DNA of 64,000 nucleotides from CAYMAI01 sp964388445 (GCA_964388445.1 CAYMAI010000002.1:294186-358185), one strand, 5' to 3'; counted from the first letter of the stretch, positions 25,880 to 34,996 are shown. Program-made: numbers and translations. Notes: generated from the letters alone by a model not told the origin.

Positions 25880-26424
25880 TCTTTTTTGGAGGACTGCACG
25901 GCGGCAATATGGTCGAGCGCTTTTTCTAGACGCTCGAACGGTTCGAGCAGGTTCACGGCTTCGGCGATTTCGCAAAGCGCGGGCGCGATTTTCTGGACCG
26001 TGCGGTCTAGGCCGTCCGCCGGCGTGACGACGACCGGGCTTGCAGCCTGCGAAACGTGTACGAGCCACCTGCCCTGCCCGATTTCTTCGATTTTTCCGGT
26101 TTCGCCACCGGGCTGCTCCGCCGTTTCGCTGAGCATCGCTAGGGGCACTTTTGCGCGGCCCTGCAGTTTGAAAAAAAGATTGTCGGCGCAAAAAATCGCC
26201 GTGACCGGCGTTGCTACGGAATTTATCAGCGGGAAGCCGATGACGTTCAGTTTCATATGCCAATCGAGCCTGCCGCCGTGAAGGATTTTCGTAAGCGCGC
26301 CGGGTTCGCAAGGTTCGGTGTGTTTGAATTCCACGGGCAGCCCGATTTCGTTCACTGCCAGCACTGCGCCGAGAGTTTTGCCGCCTTGAAACAGCTTCGT
26401 GCCCAAATATCCAAGATTTGCCAT
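25876..26424 (-). CDS. Hypothetical protein in the flagellar operon
   Basis: A 182-residue protein with a possible beta-rich core (IGQGRWLVHVSQAASPVVVT) and a C-terminal amphipathic helix ending in a charged tail (SSKKE). No signal peptide or membrane helix. No family recognised. It lies ten bases after the 90-residue gene and is coupled by ATGA to the next. The opening MANLGYLGTKLFQGGKTLG has a weak flagellar-rod/hook flavour but is not diagnostic. Confidence 0.6.
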   Translation of the reverse strand: MANLGYLGTKLFQGGKTLGAVLAVNEIGLPVEFKHTEPCEPGALTKILHGGRLDWHMKLNVIGFPLINSVATPVTAIFCADNLFFKLQGRAKVPLAMLSETAEQPGGETGKIEEIGQGRWLVHVSQAASPVVVTPADGLDRTVQKIAPALCEIAEAVNLLEPFERLEKALDHIAAVQSSKKE

Positions 26425-26433
26425 AAAATCCCC

Positions 26434-26706
26434 CTATGTAACGATGTCTATGCGCTTGCGGGCGGGCTTTTCACGTCCGGATTCTCGGCGGCTTTTGCTT
26501 TTTTCCTCTTCGCGCTCTTTGACTATCGAGTCCTGCTCCGCCCGCTCGGACTTCGTAACGCTCGACACGTATTCGTCTTTGATGCGCTTGGCGTTCTCGG
26601 TGCGGTCTTCGGTGTTTACCTGCGCCTGCGCCTGCGGATGCCGGACGTGCTGCAAAATCTCGTCCAGCTTCATCAGGTTAATCTGAGCGTCGATAGGCCT
26701 GACCAT
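26434..26706 (-). CDS. Small charged protein downstream of fliA
   Basis: A 90-residue hydrophilic protein, predicted mostly helical, with a very charged C-terminal half (EREEEKSKSRRESGREKPAR). It lies 77 bases downstream of fliA and 9 bases upstream of the next gene. Small charged proteins beside fliA are frequent in flagellar operons, but I cannot assign a family. An RBS-like GGAGCGG precedes the start. Confidence 0.55.
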   Translation of the reverse strand: MVRPIDAQINLMKLDEILQHVRHPQAQAQVNTEDRTENAKRIKDEYVSSVTKSERAEQDSIVKEREEEKSKSRRESGREKPARKRIDIVT

Positions 26707-26783
26707 TTTCCGCTCCCGCTCCGTCCGGATGAACGGCGCTCGTATATTCTACCGCCTGTTCGGCGAAAAACGACGTGGGCGGG

Positions 26784-27530
26784 TTAAATTTCGCCGCGCC
26801 AATCCTTCATCATTCCGCGCAGTCTTAAAACCGCCGAGCTGTGAATCTGGCAAATGCGGGATTCCGAAAGCTCCAAAATGTCGCCGATTTCCTTAAGCGA
26901 AAGGCCTTTATGATAGTAAAGGCCGAGCACGTGCTTTTCCCTGTCCGGAAGCAGCCGGACGGCCGCGGCGAGGCTTTTCACGAAATGGCTTCGAGATGCG
27001 CTTTCGTCCGGCGTCGTGCGCAGGTCTTCGATTCCCTCCGTTGTGCGAACGTCCAGGTCGCTGAAACCAGCGACGGTGAGCGCGCTAATTTTGCCCAGCA
27101 TTTCGCGATATTCGTCTAGAGATACTCCCAACTCTTTCGCTACTTCGGCGTCTTCCGCGGCTTTTCCAAGTTTCTTGTCGAGACGGCTTTGGGCTTCGCT
27201 GATTTCGCGCGCTTTCTTGCGCAGGCTGCGCGGCGACCAGTCGAGCTTGCGGAGGTAATCCAAAATCGAGCCGCGAATGCGCCATGTGGCAAACGTTTCG
27301 AATTTTACGTTTTTGTCCGGGTCGAACCGGTTTATCGCTTCGATGAGGCCAATTCGCCCTTCGCCGATCAGGTCTCCCCTGTCAACGCTCGGCGGCAAAT
27401 CGATCAGAAACCTGTACGCGACCACTTCGACCAGATGCGAGTACGCGTCGACCAGCTGCTCTAGCGCTGCTCTGTCCGCACGCGCTTCGCTGTATACATG
27501 ATGGCCGTTTCGGGGTTGGGGGTGTTCCAT
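26784..27530 (-). CDS. fliA: Flagellar sigma factor (sigma-28 / FliA-WhiG type)
   Basis: A 248-residue sigma factor that directs RNA polymerase to late flagellar promoters. Region 2 is clear (DRGDLIGEGRIGLIEAINRF, FETFATWRIRGSILDYLRKL, then DWSPRSLRKKAREI at the 2/3 boundary). Region 4 has the helix-turn-helix LSLKEIGDILELSESRICQI. The ATG at 27530 overlaps the TAA of the upstream membrane-protein gene, which fixes the start. Its position after flhF-flhG is the standard order in many flagellated bacteria. No anti-sigma FlgM gene is seen here. Confidence 0.95.
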   Translation of the reverse strand: MEHPQPRNGHHVYSEARADRAALEQLVDAYSHLVEVVAYRFLIDLPPSVDRGDLIGEGRIGLIEAINRFDPDKNVKFETFATWRIRGSILDYLRKLDWSPRSLRKKAREISEAQSRLDKKLGKAAEDAEVAKELGVSLDEYREMLGKISALTVAGFSDLDVRTTEGIEDLRTTPDESASRSHFVKSLAAAVRLLPDREKHVLGLYYHKGLSLKEIGDILELSESRICQIHSSAVLRLRGMMKDWRGEI

Positions 27531-27934
27531 TATTCGGCTTTTTCGGCGGCGGATTCGCTTTCGAGTCTTTCGAGTTCCGCCTTCTTCTGAGCCTCCTTTT
27601 TGTCCTTTTCGCGCAGAAGTTTGGTAAATTCCTGCGCAAGTATCCCCATTCTCCTTTTTTTCTCCGCGGCTATTGAGCCGACGAAAAATGTCACGCCTAT
27701 CGAGGCGAGAATATATCCGACAATAAACATAATTAGAGCGCCTGACACGACGTTTAGCGCGAGCGCGGATGTAGGAACGTTTCGTAAAAGCCCGACGAGC
27801 GTCGCAGAGACAATCCAAAGAGACACGAGAAGCCAGACCATCGAGCGCGCGATACCGATGACTCCGTGTCTGAAATCCTTACCGCTTTTCGAGCCGCCCG
27901 TCTTACCCTTCTGCATAGCGTCGCGTAAAATCAT
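27530..27934 (-). CDS. Two-helix membrane protein between flhG and fliA
   Basis: A 134-residue protein with two transmembrane helices (about 29-49 and 58-88, joined by a short LLRNVPTSALAL loop) and a long charged C-terminal helix (residues 92-134, rich in K, E, A). This gives a hairpin-in-membrane plus cytoplasmic coiled coil. No family recognised. It shares TAATG with fliA. The start may be ATG 27934 or ATG 27916. A perfect 8-bp hairpin (27936-27955, GCCCGAAG stem) ends one base before the first candidate, and could affect its translation or partially terminate flhG transcription. Confidence 0.7.
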   Translation of the reverse strand: MILRDAMQKGKTGGSKSGKDFRHGVIGIARSMVWLLVSLWIVSATLVGLLRNVPTSALALNVVSGALIMFIVGYILASIGVTFFVGSIAAEKKRRMGILAQEFTKLLREKDKKEAQKKAELERLESESAAEKAE

Positions 27935-27993
27935 CGCCCGAAGCGACCTTCGGGCAGCGCGATTATATCATCGGGAAATCTGTGCGCCTCTGC

Positions 27994-28887
27994 TTAAGAC
28001 TTCGAAGCGAATGCGCTTTTTAGCCGCGACATAAAGCCTGTTTTTGCCGCGGCCGCTTTGGGCTGGGATTCCAGCGCGGTAATCACGGTCTGGCCGAGCC
28101 GCATGAAGGCGGCCGATGCGGGCGAACGCGGGTACAGCGACAACAGAGGCTCGTGCTTGTTGATGGCGGTTCTTGCCGCTTCGTCGCGCGGTATAATGCC
28201 CAAAAGTTCAAGCTCAGCCGTTGTGTATTTTCCTGCCACGTTTCTCAGCGCTTCGAAATGCCGCTTCGCTTCCCCCATATCCGACGCCATACTCATAACC
28301 ACTCCGAACTTCTGGCCCGGATGGTGATTGCATGTCGCCTTAACCAGCCCGTACGCATCGAGAATCGCTGTGCTCTCCGGCGCGGTAACGAGAATTACGC
28401 GCTCCGCCGCGGCGCTGAACGAAGTGACTTTGTTGTGAATTCCCGCCGCTGTGTCGATTATCATATAATCGGCGGCGGCCTCTATCGCCTCGATTGCATC
28501 CACAAGCCTTTCCATCTGGTCCGGCGTAAGGTTTGCCAAATCTTCGATTCCGCTACCGCCCGGCAAAAGCACAAGTCCTTCCGCGCCGTCCACGAGAATT
28601 TCCCAAAGCGTGGTGCCGCTGTTTATATAGTTCCATAGCGTGCGCCTCGGACTTATGCCGAGCATCAAATCGAGATTTGCAAGCCCCAGGTCGGCGTCCA
28701 CGATTACGACGCGCCTTCCAAGCCTTACGAGCGCGATTCCGAGGTTGAGCGTGACCGTACTTTTGCCGACGCCGCCTTTTCCGCTCGAAACCGCGATAAC
28801 GCGAGCGCCTTCCCGCGATTCCGCCTTCGCCGCCGTCCGGTTCGCTACCATTTGCCTTAAAAGACTTGCTTGATCGAGCGTATTCAT
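27994..28887 (-). CDS. flhG: Flagellar number regulator FlhG (MinD-like ATPase)
   Basis: A 297-residue P-loop ATPase of the ParA/MinD class. Deviant Walker A is SSGKGGVGKST; switch motifs are VDADLGLANLDLML and IDTAAG. The N-terminal helix with DQASLLRQMV resembles the FlhF-activating DQAxxLR motif of FlhG. It controls the number and place of flagella by stimulating the FlhF GTPase. The ATG lies two bases after the flhF stop. A frame extension of nine codons upstream has no support. Confidence 0.94.
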   Translation of the reverse strand: MNTLDQASLLRQMVANRTAAKAESREGARVIAVSSGKGGVGKSTVTLNLGIALVRLGRRVVIVDADLGLANLDLMLGISPRRTLWNYINSGTTLWEILVDGAEGLVLLPGGSGIEDLANLTPDQMERLVDAIEAIEAAADYMIIDTAAGIHNKVTSFSAAAERVILVTAPESTAILDAYGLVKATCNHHPGQKFGVVMSMASDMGEAKRHFEALRNVAGKYTTAELELLGIIPRDEAARTAINKHEPLLSLYPRSPASAAFMRLGQTVITALESQPKAAAAKTGFMSRLKSAFASKS

Positions 28888-28889
28888 GA

Positions 28890-30131
28890 TTACACCTTGC
28901 CCGTGTTTATCCACTTCTGGATGAATTCCGCCGAGGCAGGCCTAATATCTTCGGGCACGGCCTGTCCCACTGTAAAAAAGCTGATAGGTCTGTTCGTAAG
29001 GCAGTTTATAGTATAGACGCTGCCGAGACTTCCGGTTTCGTCGAGTTTCGATATTACGATGTGGTCGAACCCGATGCCGCTGAATTTTTCAAGCATTATT
29101 CTGATGTCGTCCGCTTTCGTGCAGGCGTCCACCACCAGTTGTACGCTGTCGGGTGGCGAGGCGCGGAAATACTCTCTCAACTCTGCAAGGTGATCTTCGT
29201 TGAAAGGGCTTCTCCCCGCGGTATCCACCAAAACTACATGGTCGGCGGAATACTTTTTGCATGCATCGGCGTATTCCGAAGTGTTATATACGATGGTAAT
29301 CGGGATTTGCATAATGTCGGCGTAAACGCGCAATTGTTCCGGCGCCGCGACGCGATATGTGTCCATGCTGACGAGCGCAACCTTGCGCTCTTCGCGAATA
29401 TGAAACTGGGCCGCAAGTTTCGCTATTGTCGTGGTTTTTCCAACGCCGGTCGCTCCGATGAAAGCCGCCGTCATTCCCTTGCCTTTCGGCGGCAGCTTGA
29501 TTCCGTCCGCTAGAAGAATTTCGCCGACTATAGTTTTCTTTATCCGCTTGAGCAGGAAATCCCTCGTGACCGCATCGCCCGAAATCGGATTTTCGGCAAG
29601 CGTTTTCTTTACGAGCTTAAGCGCACGCTGGGGATGAATATCCCATGAAATGACTATCGACAAGGCTTCCTCTTCGACCGGCGATAGAGAATCGGCACCC
29701 GCGACTGCGTTCGCCGGTGCTTGAGCGTTTGCGTACGGACCCGGAGCAAACTGGATTTCGCTCATTTTACGCGCAAGCCCGTCAACCATTTGCTTTAGTT
29801 CGCGCAGTTCCTGTTTCACGCCCGGCGCGTCTCCGACGGGTTCAGCGGCAGCGGCGGCGGCCGCCGCGCCATTTCCGGGCTTGCGCATATCCGACGAAAA
29901 ACTCGGCTTCGATGCGCCCATCGCTTCGCCCGAAATCTCCACCGTGTCGCGCGCTACGGGCTTTTGAGCGGCGAGTACTTCGACCATTTCATGAGAGCCG
30001 AAAAGCCCGAAAAAGCCGCCTTTCTGAAACCTTCGGGTTTGGACCATAACATCCGACCCCATTTCTTCCTTTATCCGGGCGAGCAAGTCGCCGTAATCTT
30101 CGAATTTCGCTTCGTATCTTTTAGCTTTCAT
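28890..30131 (-). CDS. flhF: Flagellar SRP-like GTPase FlhF
   Basis: A 413-residue SRP-family GTPase that places flagella. The N-terminal B domain (MKAKRYEAKFEDYGDLLARI) is followed by a low-complexity alanine-rich linker (about 60-140), then the NG domain: P-loop FIGATGVGKTTTIAKLA, MDTYRVAAPEQL, DTAGRSPF and ISKLDETGSLG. Gene order flhA-flhF-flhG is classical. Its start overlaps the flhA stop by 11 bases. Confidence 0.96.
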   Translation of the reverse strand: MKAKRYEAKFEDYGDLLARIKEEMGSDVMVQTRRFQKGGFFGLFGSHEMVEVLAAQKPVARDTVEISGEAMGASKPSFSSDMRKPGNGAAAAAAAAEPVGDAPGVKQELRELKQMVDGLARKMSEIQFAPGPYANAQAPANAVAGADSLSPVEEEALSIVISWDIHPQRALKLVKKTLAENPISGDAVTRDFLLKRIKKTIVGEILLADGIKLPPKGKGMTAAFIGATGVGKTTTIAKLAAQFHIREERKVALVSMDTYRVAAPEQLRVYADIMQIPITIVYNTSEYADACKKYSADHVVLVDTAGRSPFNEDHLAELREYFRASPPDSVQLVVDACTKADDIRIMLEKFSGIGFDHIVISKLDETGSLGSVYTINCLTNRPISFFTVGQAVPEDIRPASAEFIQKWINTGKV

Positions 30132-32229
30132 CGGGAGCCTCCACGAAACCCACCGTCTTTAGCTGAACTTCGCGCGTAACTTCGGAAAAACTCAAAACCG
30201 CTACGCCTTGATAGCTGCGCTCGATGATTTTCCTGAAGTACGGCCTAATCCGTGGGCTGACGAGAAACACCGGCGGGCTGCCCGCCTGAAGCATTTTCTC
30301 GATTTGCCTGCCCGTATTTTCTATGAGTTTCCGCAAGTAACGCTGGTCGAGAACGGGAATCGAACCCGTCGGAGTTTGCTGCAAACTGCCGGCGATTTTT
30401 TCCTCGACCGAGGGGTCGAGCGTTGACACGAGCATCGAGCCGTCCACGCCCGCGTATTGCGCGGTAATCTGGCGGGCTAGGGCCTGCCGGCAATATTCGC
30501 AAAGCACTTCGGAGTCTTTCACGTCGCCGCCGTAATCGCCGAGCGTTTCGCAAATCACCGCCAGGTTGCGGATGCTTACGCGCTCCTTGAGCAGCAGTTG
30601 AAGCACTTTGTGGACTTGCGCCAGCGACAGCTTTCCCGGAACGAGTTCTTCCACGATTACGGGCAGCCGTTCCTTGAGCGATTCGAGAAGCGCCTTTACG
30701 GATTGCCTGTCCATCAAGTCCGCCGCGTGGCCTCGCACGATTTCCGTTATATGCGTGGCGAGCACGGTGGTCGCGTCCACGACGGTAAATCCGGAGGCTT
30801 CTGCGCGTGCCCGGTCGGAAGGAGGAATCCAATATGCGTTTATTCCGAAGGCCGGTTCGGTCGTTTTTTCGCCGTCGAATTCCATTTCCGGATCCGATGG
30901 ATTCATCGCGAGGAATCTGTCAATTTGAAGTTCGCCGCCCGCTATATCCGTTCCCTTGATTTTGATTTTATATTCGCCTTGCATAAGTTGAATGTTGTCG
31001 CGGATGCGCATAGGCGGAACGATGAAGCCCATTTCCGTCGCGATTTGCCGCCTGATGTTGTTGACGCGTTCGAGAAGGTCGCCCTGCTGGTCCGCGTCGA
31101 CGAGCGGGATTAACCCATAGCCGATTTCGAGCTCGATTTGATCGACAACGAGCAGGTCGTCGAGTTCGCGCTTGCGCCGATCGTCCGCGGATTCCGCAGC
31201 TTCGACGCGCGCCGCCGCCGGCCGCTCGCGTTCTTCTTCCGCGGTTCGGGTGGTCATACGCCAGCCCATATAGGCGAGTATTCCTACAATCGGCCATAGA
31301 ACCAGCTTCGGCATGCCTGGGACGAGCGAAATAATGAACAGAAATCCCGACGCAATCCACAGCACTTTCGCCTGCGCGAAAATCTGGGACAGCACGCTTT
31401 CGCCGACCGTTTCTTCGGTTGCCGATTTCGTAACCATGATGCCGGTCGCGGTGCTAATCAGCAGCGCTGGAAGGCTCGCCACAAGGCCGTCCCCGATTGT
31501 TAGGCTGGTGAAAGTTTGAAGCGCTTCGTTCCAGTCCATACCCATCTGTGTTATTCCGACGATGAGCCCGGCGATGATGTTGACGAAAATCAGTATGATT
31601 CCTGCCAGAGCGTCCCTTTGCACGAACCTCGACGCGCCGTCCATCGCGCCGAAATAGTCGGCTTCGGATTCCAGTTTCTTGCGACGGTCGCGCGCTTGCG
31701 CTTCGTCTATTATTCCGGCGTTCAAATCCGCGTCGATTGCTATCTGCTTTCCGGGGAGAGCGTCCAGCGTAAATCTTGCGGCAACTTCGCCGATTCGCTG
31801 CGCGCCGAAAGTGATGACGACGAAGTTGATGATGACGATAATCGCGAAAATCGCGATGCCGACGACATAGTTGCCGGCGACGACGTATGTTGCGAACGTC
31901 GAAATAACGTGGCCCGCGTCCGCGGTGGAAAGTATCGAGCGAGTCGTGGCCACGTTCAAGAAAAGCCGGTACACGCTCGTCAACAAAATGACGGTTGGGA
32001 ATATACTGAAATCGAGAGGCTGGCGGACGTACATCGTGAGAACGGAAATGAGCACGGCCGCGACCAGGCTTCCCACGACGAAAAAGTCGAGCATCGCCGG
32101 CGGAAACCGCACTATCATCAATAGAATGCTTGCGAGGAAAATCAGCGGAACGAACATTTCGATGTGCCTGCGCGCGCTCATCGCCATTCCGTAAAATCCG
32201 CCGACCGCCTGTACCGCACGACCTTCCAT
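30121..32229 (-). CDS. flhA: Flagellar export gate protein FlhA
   Basis: A 702-residue core component of the flagellar type III export gate. About eight transmembrane helices occupy residues 20-330; the FHIPEP-type segment includes RFTLDALPGKQIAIDADLN. The long cytoplasmic domain (about 370-700) binds export substrates and chaperones. ATG at 32229 follows GGAGAA, nine bases after the flhB stop. The sequence looks intact and of standard length. Confidence 0.97.
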   Translation of the reverse strand: MEGRAVQAVGGFYGMAMSARRHIEMFVPLIFLASILLMIVRFPPAMLDFFVVGSLVAAVLISVLTMYVRQPLDFSIFPTVILLTSVYRLFLNVATTRSILSTADAGHVISTFATYVVAGNYVVGIAIFAIIVIINFVVITFGAQRIGEVAARFTLDALPGKQIAIDADLNAGIIDEAQARDRRKKLESEADYFGAMDGASRFVQRDALAGIILIFVNIIAGLIVGITQMGMDWNEALQTFTSLTIGDGLVASLPALLISTATGIMVTKSATEETVGESVLSQIFAQAKVLWIASGFLFIISLVPGMPKLVLWPIVGILAYMGWRMTTRTAEEERERPAAARVEAAESADDRRKRELDDLLVVDQIELEIGYGLIPLVDADQQGDLLERVNNIRRQIATEMGFIVPPMRIRDNIQLMQGEYKIKIKGTDIAGGELQIDRFLAMNPSDPEMEFDGEKTTEPAFGINAYWIPPSDRARAEASGFTVVDATTVLATHITEIVRGHAADLMDRQSVKALLESLKERLPVIVEELVPGKLSLAQVHKVLQLLLKERVSIRNLAVICETLGDYGGDVKDSEVLCEYCRQALARQITAQYAGVDGSMLVSTLDPSVEEKIAGSLQQTPTGSIPVLDQRYLRKLIENTGRQIEKMLQAGSPPVFLVSPRIRPYFRKIIERSYQGVAVLSFSEVTREVQLKTVGFVEAPDES

Positions 32230-32237
32230 TTATTCTC

Positions 32238-33320
32238 CTATGCCGCCTGACCGGCGGTGATGCGGCGCCTGAGCCGCTCGTCCTGACGGGCGAGAAACGC
32301 GAGAATTTGCGCCACCGCCCTGAAATGCTCGATTGGAATTTCCGCGCCCAGTTCGACCCTGTAAAGCGCCCGCGCCAGCGGCGGGTCTTCGATAATGGAA
32401 ATTCCGTTATCTTTGGCGATTTCTCTAAGCCGGAGAGCGACGAAGCCCTTGCCCTTCGCGACGACGCGGGGCGCCGCCATGCCGATTTCGTAAACGACCG
32501 CGACCGCGTAATGCTCCGGGTTGGTAATCAGCACGTCCGCTTTTGCCGCTTCCTGCATCATGCGCGCCATCGCAATTTGGCGGCCGCGCTCTCGAATATG
32601 CCGGCGGATTAGCGGGTCGCCTTCCATGGTTTTGAATTCGTCCTTTACTTCTTGCTTCGTCATCATCAGGCTTTTTTCGTGTTCGTAATGCTGATAGAGA
32701 TAATCGAGAATCGCCAGAATCAAAAGCACCGCGCTCGTCCATACGCCGATTTTCACGGCGAGCGCGAAACTGTACATAAAGCTCGACGTTATGTCCGTAT
32801 TGAGAAACCGCGGAAAATCGTACGCTTCGCCGCGTAAAATCGCCCATACGACCGCACCGACGATAACGATTTTCAATAGACCCTTGAAAAGTTCGAATAA
32901 CCCGCGCATACTGAAAATGCGTTTCAGGCCGCGAACCGGGTCGAGCCTCGAAAGGTCCGGCTTAAGCGGATGCGCGCTGAAAACGATGCCGGCCTGCATA
33001 ACCTGCGTTCCGAGCCCTATTACCACCGCGGCGGCGAAAAACGGGAGGAGCACGCTGAGCGTGAGAAGTATCCAGTCCGAAGCGTATTTCGAAATCGACG
33101 CGTCGGTAATCAAAATCGAATCCGCGGCGCCGACGGTTTCCGTAACCATCCCGGTCATCAGGCCTTGTGTACGCGAACCGGCGAACCACAACGTGAGGAA
33201 CAGAGCGAGCAGGCTGAGCGCGCTCGTAATCTCGTTGGATTTCGCCACTTGGCCGCGCTCGCGAGCCCGCCTCCGCTGCCGCGGGGTTGCCCGTTCCGTT
33301 CTTTCTCCGCCTTCCGCCAA
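32238..33320 (-). CDS. flhB: Flagellar export switch protein FlhB
   Basis: A 360-residue export-apparatus protein. It has a basic N-terminal tail (GGERTERATPRQRRRARERG), four transmembrane helices (about 30-215) and a cytoplasmic domain. The autocleavage motif is normally NPTH; here it reads NPEH (ITNPEHYAVAV). Cleavage chemistry depends on the Asn-Pro bond, which is kept, so self-cleavage may persist at a different rate. The Thr-to-Glu change is unusual. It lies between fliR and flhA as expected. Confidence 0.96.
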   Translation of the reverse strand: MAEGGERTERATPRQRRRARERGQVAKSNEITSALSLLALFLTLWFAGSRTQGLMTGMVTETVGAADSILITDASISKYASDWILLTLSVLLPFFAAAVVIGLGTQVMQAGIVFSAHPLKPDLSRLDPVRGLKRIFSMRGLFELFKGLLKIVIVGAVVWAILRGEAYDFPRFLNTDITSSFMYSFALAVKIGVWTSAVLLILAILDYLYQHYEHEKSLMMTKQEVKDEFKTMEGDPLIRRHIRERGRQIAMARMMQEAAKADVLITNPEHYAVAVVYEIGMAAPRVVAKGKGFVALRLREIAKDNGISIIEDPPLARALYRVELGAEIPIEHFRAVAQILAFLARQDERLRRRITAGQAA

Positions 33321-33383
33321 GTTAAATCACCGTTACATTCGCCATATTTACATCGCAATCGCGGCGCGACCGCCGTTCCTCGA

Positions 33384-34163
33384 TCAGCCGAGAGATTTCA
33401 CCACCCCGGCCGCGTCCCTGAAAAACTTGTCCGACTGCCGCCAAACGACCGGGTCGAGAAGATATACGACGATCGCAAGCATGAACATACCGACGCCAAG
33501 CTTCAGGGGAATGCCGACGAGGAAAACGTTCATCTGCGGCACGACGCGGGCGATTATCCCCAGCCCGAAGTCGATCATGAATAGCGCCGCGACAACCGGC
33601 GCGGCCACTTGGAGCGCGGTTACGAAAAGCGTTGTCGCGATTTTCGCCACGGCGTCCATGGTAAAGCCCGCCGCGTCGATTCCTCCGACCGGCACCCAAT
33701 CGAAACCGAGACCGAAAAAGACTATGAAAGCGTGATGGAGGTTGAGATTGAGAAATATAAGCGACACGACCGTGAACAAAAACTCGCCCACGAGCGATAC
33801 TTGTTCCTCGGTATGCGGGTCGAGCACGTTGACGATGGCGAGCCCCATCTGATAGCCGAAAATGTTTCCCGCGAACTGAAACGCCACGAAAACGAGTCCG
33901 ACGCAAAATCCCATCGCAAGCCCGACAATCAGCTCGCCTATCGCCTTCGGCACGAATTCGTACATCGGCATAGGCGCTGCGGGAAGTAGAGGCTGGTTGA
34001 TTGCGAGAAAAACGTACGCGAGGAAACCGGCCAGCGCAACTTTGAACTGGGTTGGAAGGCCGCGCGCGCTGAAGAACGGGATAACGAAAATGAATCCCGC
34101 GCCTCTTAGGAAATAGAGCAAGAAATACTCGCTCTGCACCTGCGTAAATTCGAGTAGGCTCAC
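33384..34163 (-). CDS. fliR: Flagellar export protein FliR
   Basis: A 259-residue integral membrane component of the export gate, with about six transmembrane helices (for example FLLYFLRGAGFIFVIPFFSA and FLAYVFLAINQPLL). I use the GTG at 34163 (VSLLEFTQVQSEYF), preceded by GGAAAAG. The frame is open 38 codons upstream, but that arginine-rich part is not membrane-like and length then exceeds the family norm. It is the first gene of the operon; fliP and fliQ, its usual upstream neighbours, are absent. Confidence 0.94.
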   Translation of the reverse strand: MSLLEFTQVQSEYFLLYFLRGAGFIFVIPFFSARGLPTQFKVALAGFLAYVFLAINQPLLPAAPMPMYEFVPKAIGELIVGLAMGFCVGLVFVAFQFAGNIFGYQMGLAIVNVLDPHTEEQVSLVGEFLFTVVSLIFLNLNLHHAFIVFFGLGFDWVPVGGIDAAGFTMDAVAKIATTLFVTALQVAAPVVAALFMIDFGLGIIARVVPQMNVFLVGIPLKLGVGMFMLAIVVYLLDPVVWRQSDKFFRDAAGVVKSLG

Positions 34164-34363
34164 AGCTTTTCCATATTTCGAACGGCGGCTCCCGGCAAAC
34201 CGGGCACGCGACGGGCCGCGCCGCCCCGCATTCCTCACGCCGCCGCACCGCTCCGCATCGCGAAGCAAGCGCTGCAAACCCCAAACCGATTACAAAATAC
34301 TAACGGCAATTTCCCCTTGAAACCGCCGTCCGCACGGGCGAAACGCCGCATGCCTCCACGCAT

Positions 34364-34391
34364 ATTGTAGCATATTTCGGCGGATTATCAA
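34364..34391 (-). promoter_or_regulatory. Candidate promoter of the flagellar operon
   Basis: Minus strand TTGATA, 16-base spacer, TACAAT. It would give a ~195-base leader before the fliR GTG. The 366-base stretch between fliR and the acylphosphatase gene (34164-34529) contains this and no gene that I can support. Confidence 0.6.
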
Positions 34392-34529
34392 CATTCGTCA
34401 ACATTTTTTGGCTTGACGGACAATTTTCGTCTTGCAAGAGCGAAAAGGCAGTTTCGTGCGAGCAAGAGCGAATTGTGGGATTGGCATTATCCATTCACGA
34501 CATTCGGGCGCGACTCGCGGGAAAGGCGA

Positions 34530-34829
34530 TTAATATTTTATTGAAAACGAACGAAATGCTTCGGGCTGCGCGGTCTCGATTGAGAGCGATTCCACATTCG
34601 CTCCGGCCGGGCCGATGCGCATACGTCCGGCGAGTTCGTCCAGCGTTTCGCGGCTGGAATGCTCGACGTGCGCAAGTACGCCGCCGTCCGGCAGGTTCAT
34701 CACCCAGCCGGTTACGCCGAGCTTACGCGCCCACTCCTGTACGGTCGCGCGGTAAAACACGCCCTGCACCCGGCCGCGAGCCGTTATGCGCAGCGCGACT
34801 TTTTCGCCGGTATCAGGTTCTTTCGACAT
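34530..34829 (-). CDS. acyP: Acylphosphatase
   Basis: A 99-residue enzyme that hydrolyses acyl phosphates. The catalytic loop is GRVQGVFYRATVQEWARKLG (the phosphate-binding arginine lies in FYR), with the catalytic asparagine in GWVMNLPDGGV. The ATG at 34829 (MSKEPDTGEK) gives the normal length; the extra 44 codons upstream come from repeat sequence. Alone in its transcription unit. Confidence 0.94.
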   Translation of the reverse strand: MSKEPDTGEKVALRITARGRVQGVFYRATVQEWARKLGVTGWVMNLPDGGVLAHVEHSSRETLDELAGRMRIGPAGANVESLSIETAQPEAFRSFSIKY

Positions 34830-34891
34830 AATCCGATTGTATCGCAGGACCGCTTTTGGCAGCAGGGACATGCCGCTTAACGACCGGGTTT

Positions 34892-34996
34892 CTTGGGAGT
34901 AAACCACGGAAGTTTTTACGTTACAAATTCCCCGGAATAGGCCAGCTTGGGAGTAAGCCACGGAAGTGGCTTCTTTTTATAATGCACGGAAGTGCA
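34892..34996 (+). repeat. REP-like palindromes, GGAA-loop family (two units)
   Basis: Unit 1 (about 34892-34916) is degenerate. Unit 2 (34946-34996) is CTTGGGAGTAAGCCAC-GGAA-GTGGC, a T-rich linker, then TGCAC-GGAA-GTGCA. This is the same two-hairpin architecture as the 75-base array at 54924-55308 and the elements at 35646 and 55921. Confidence 0.75.

Noticed and set aside
25880..26311. Upstream extension of the 224-residue gene (frame open to 26311)
   Set aside because: This part is a shadow of the overlapping 182-residue gene, and the ATGA junction at 25876-25879 fixes the true start.
30343..30376. tRNA-like T-arm (GGGTTCGATTCCC on the minus strand)
   Set aside because: It lies inside the intact flhA coding sequence, and I find no matching acceptor or anticodon arms around it.
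34164..34277. 38-codon N-terminal extension of FliR
   Set aside because: It is arginine-rich, lacks a membrane pattern and makes the protein longer than the family norm.
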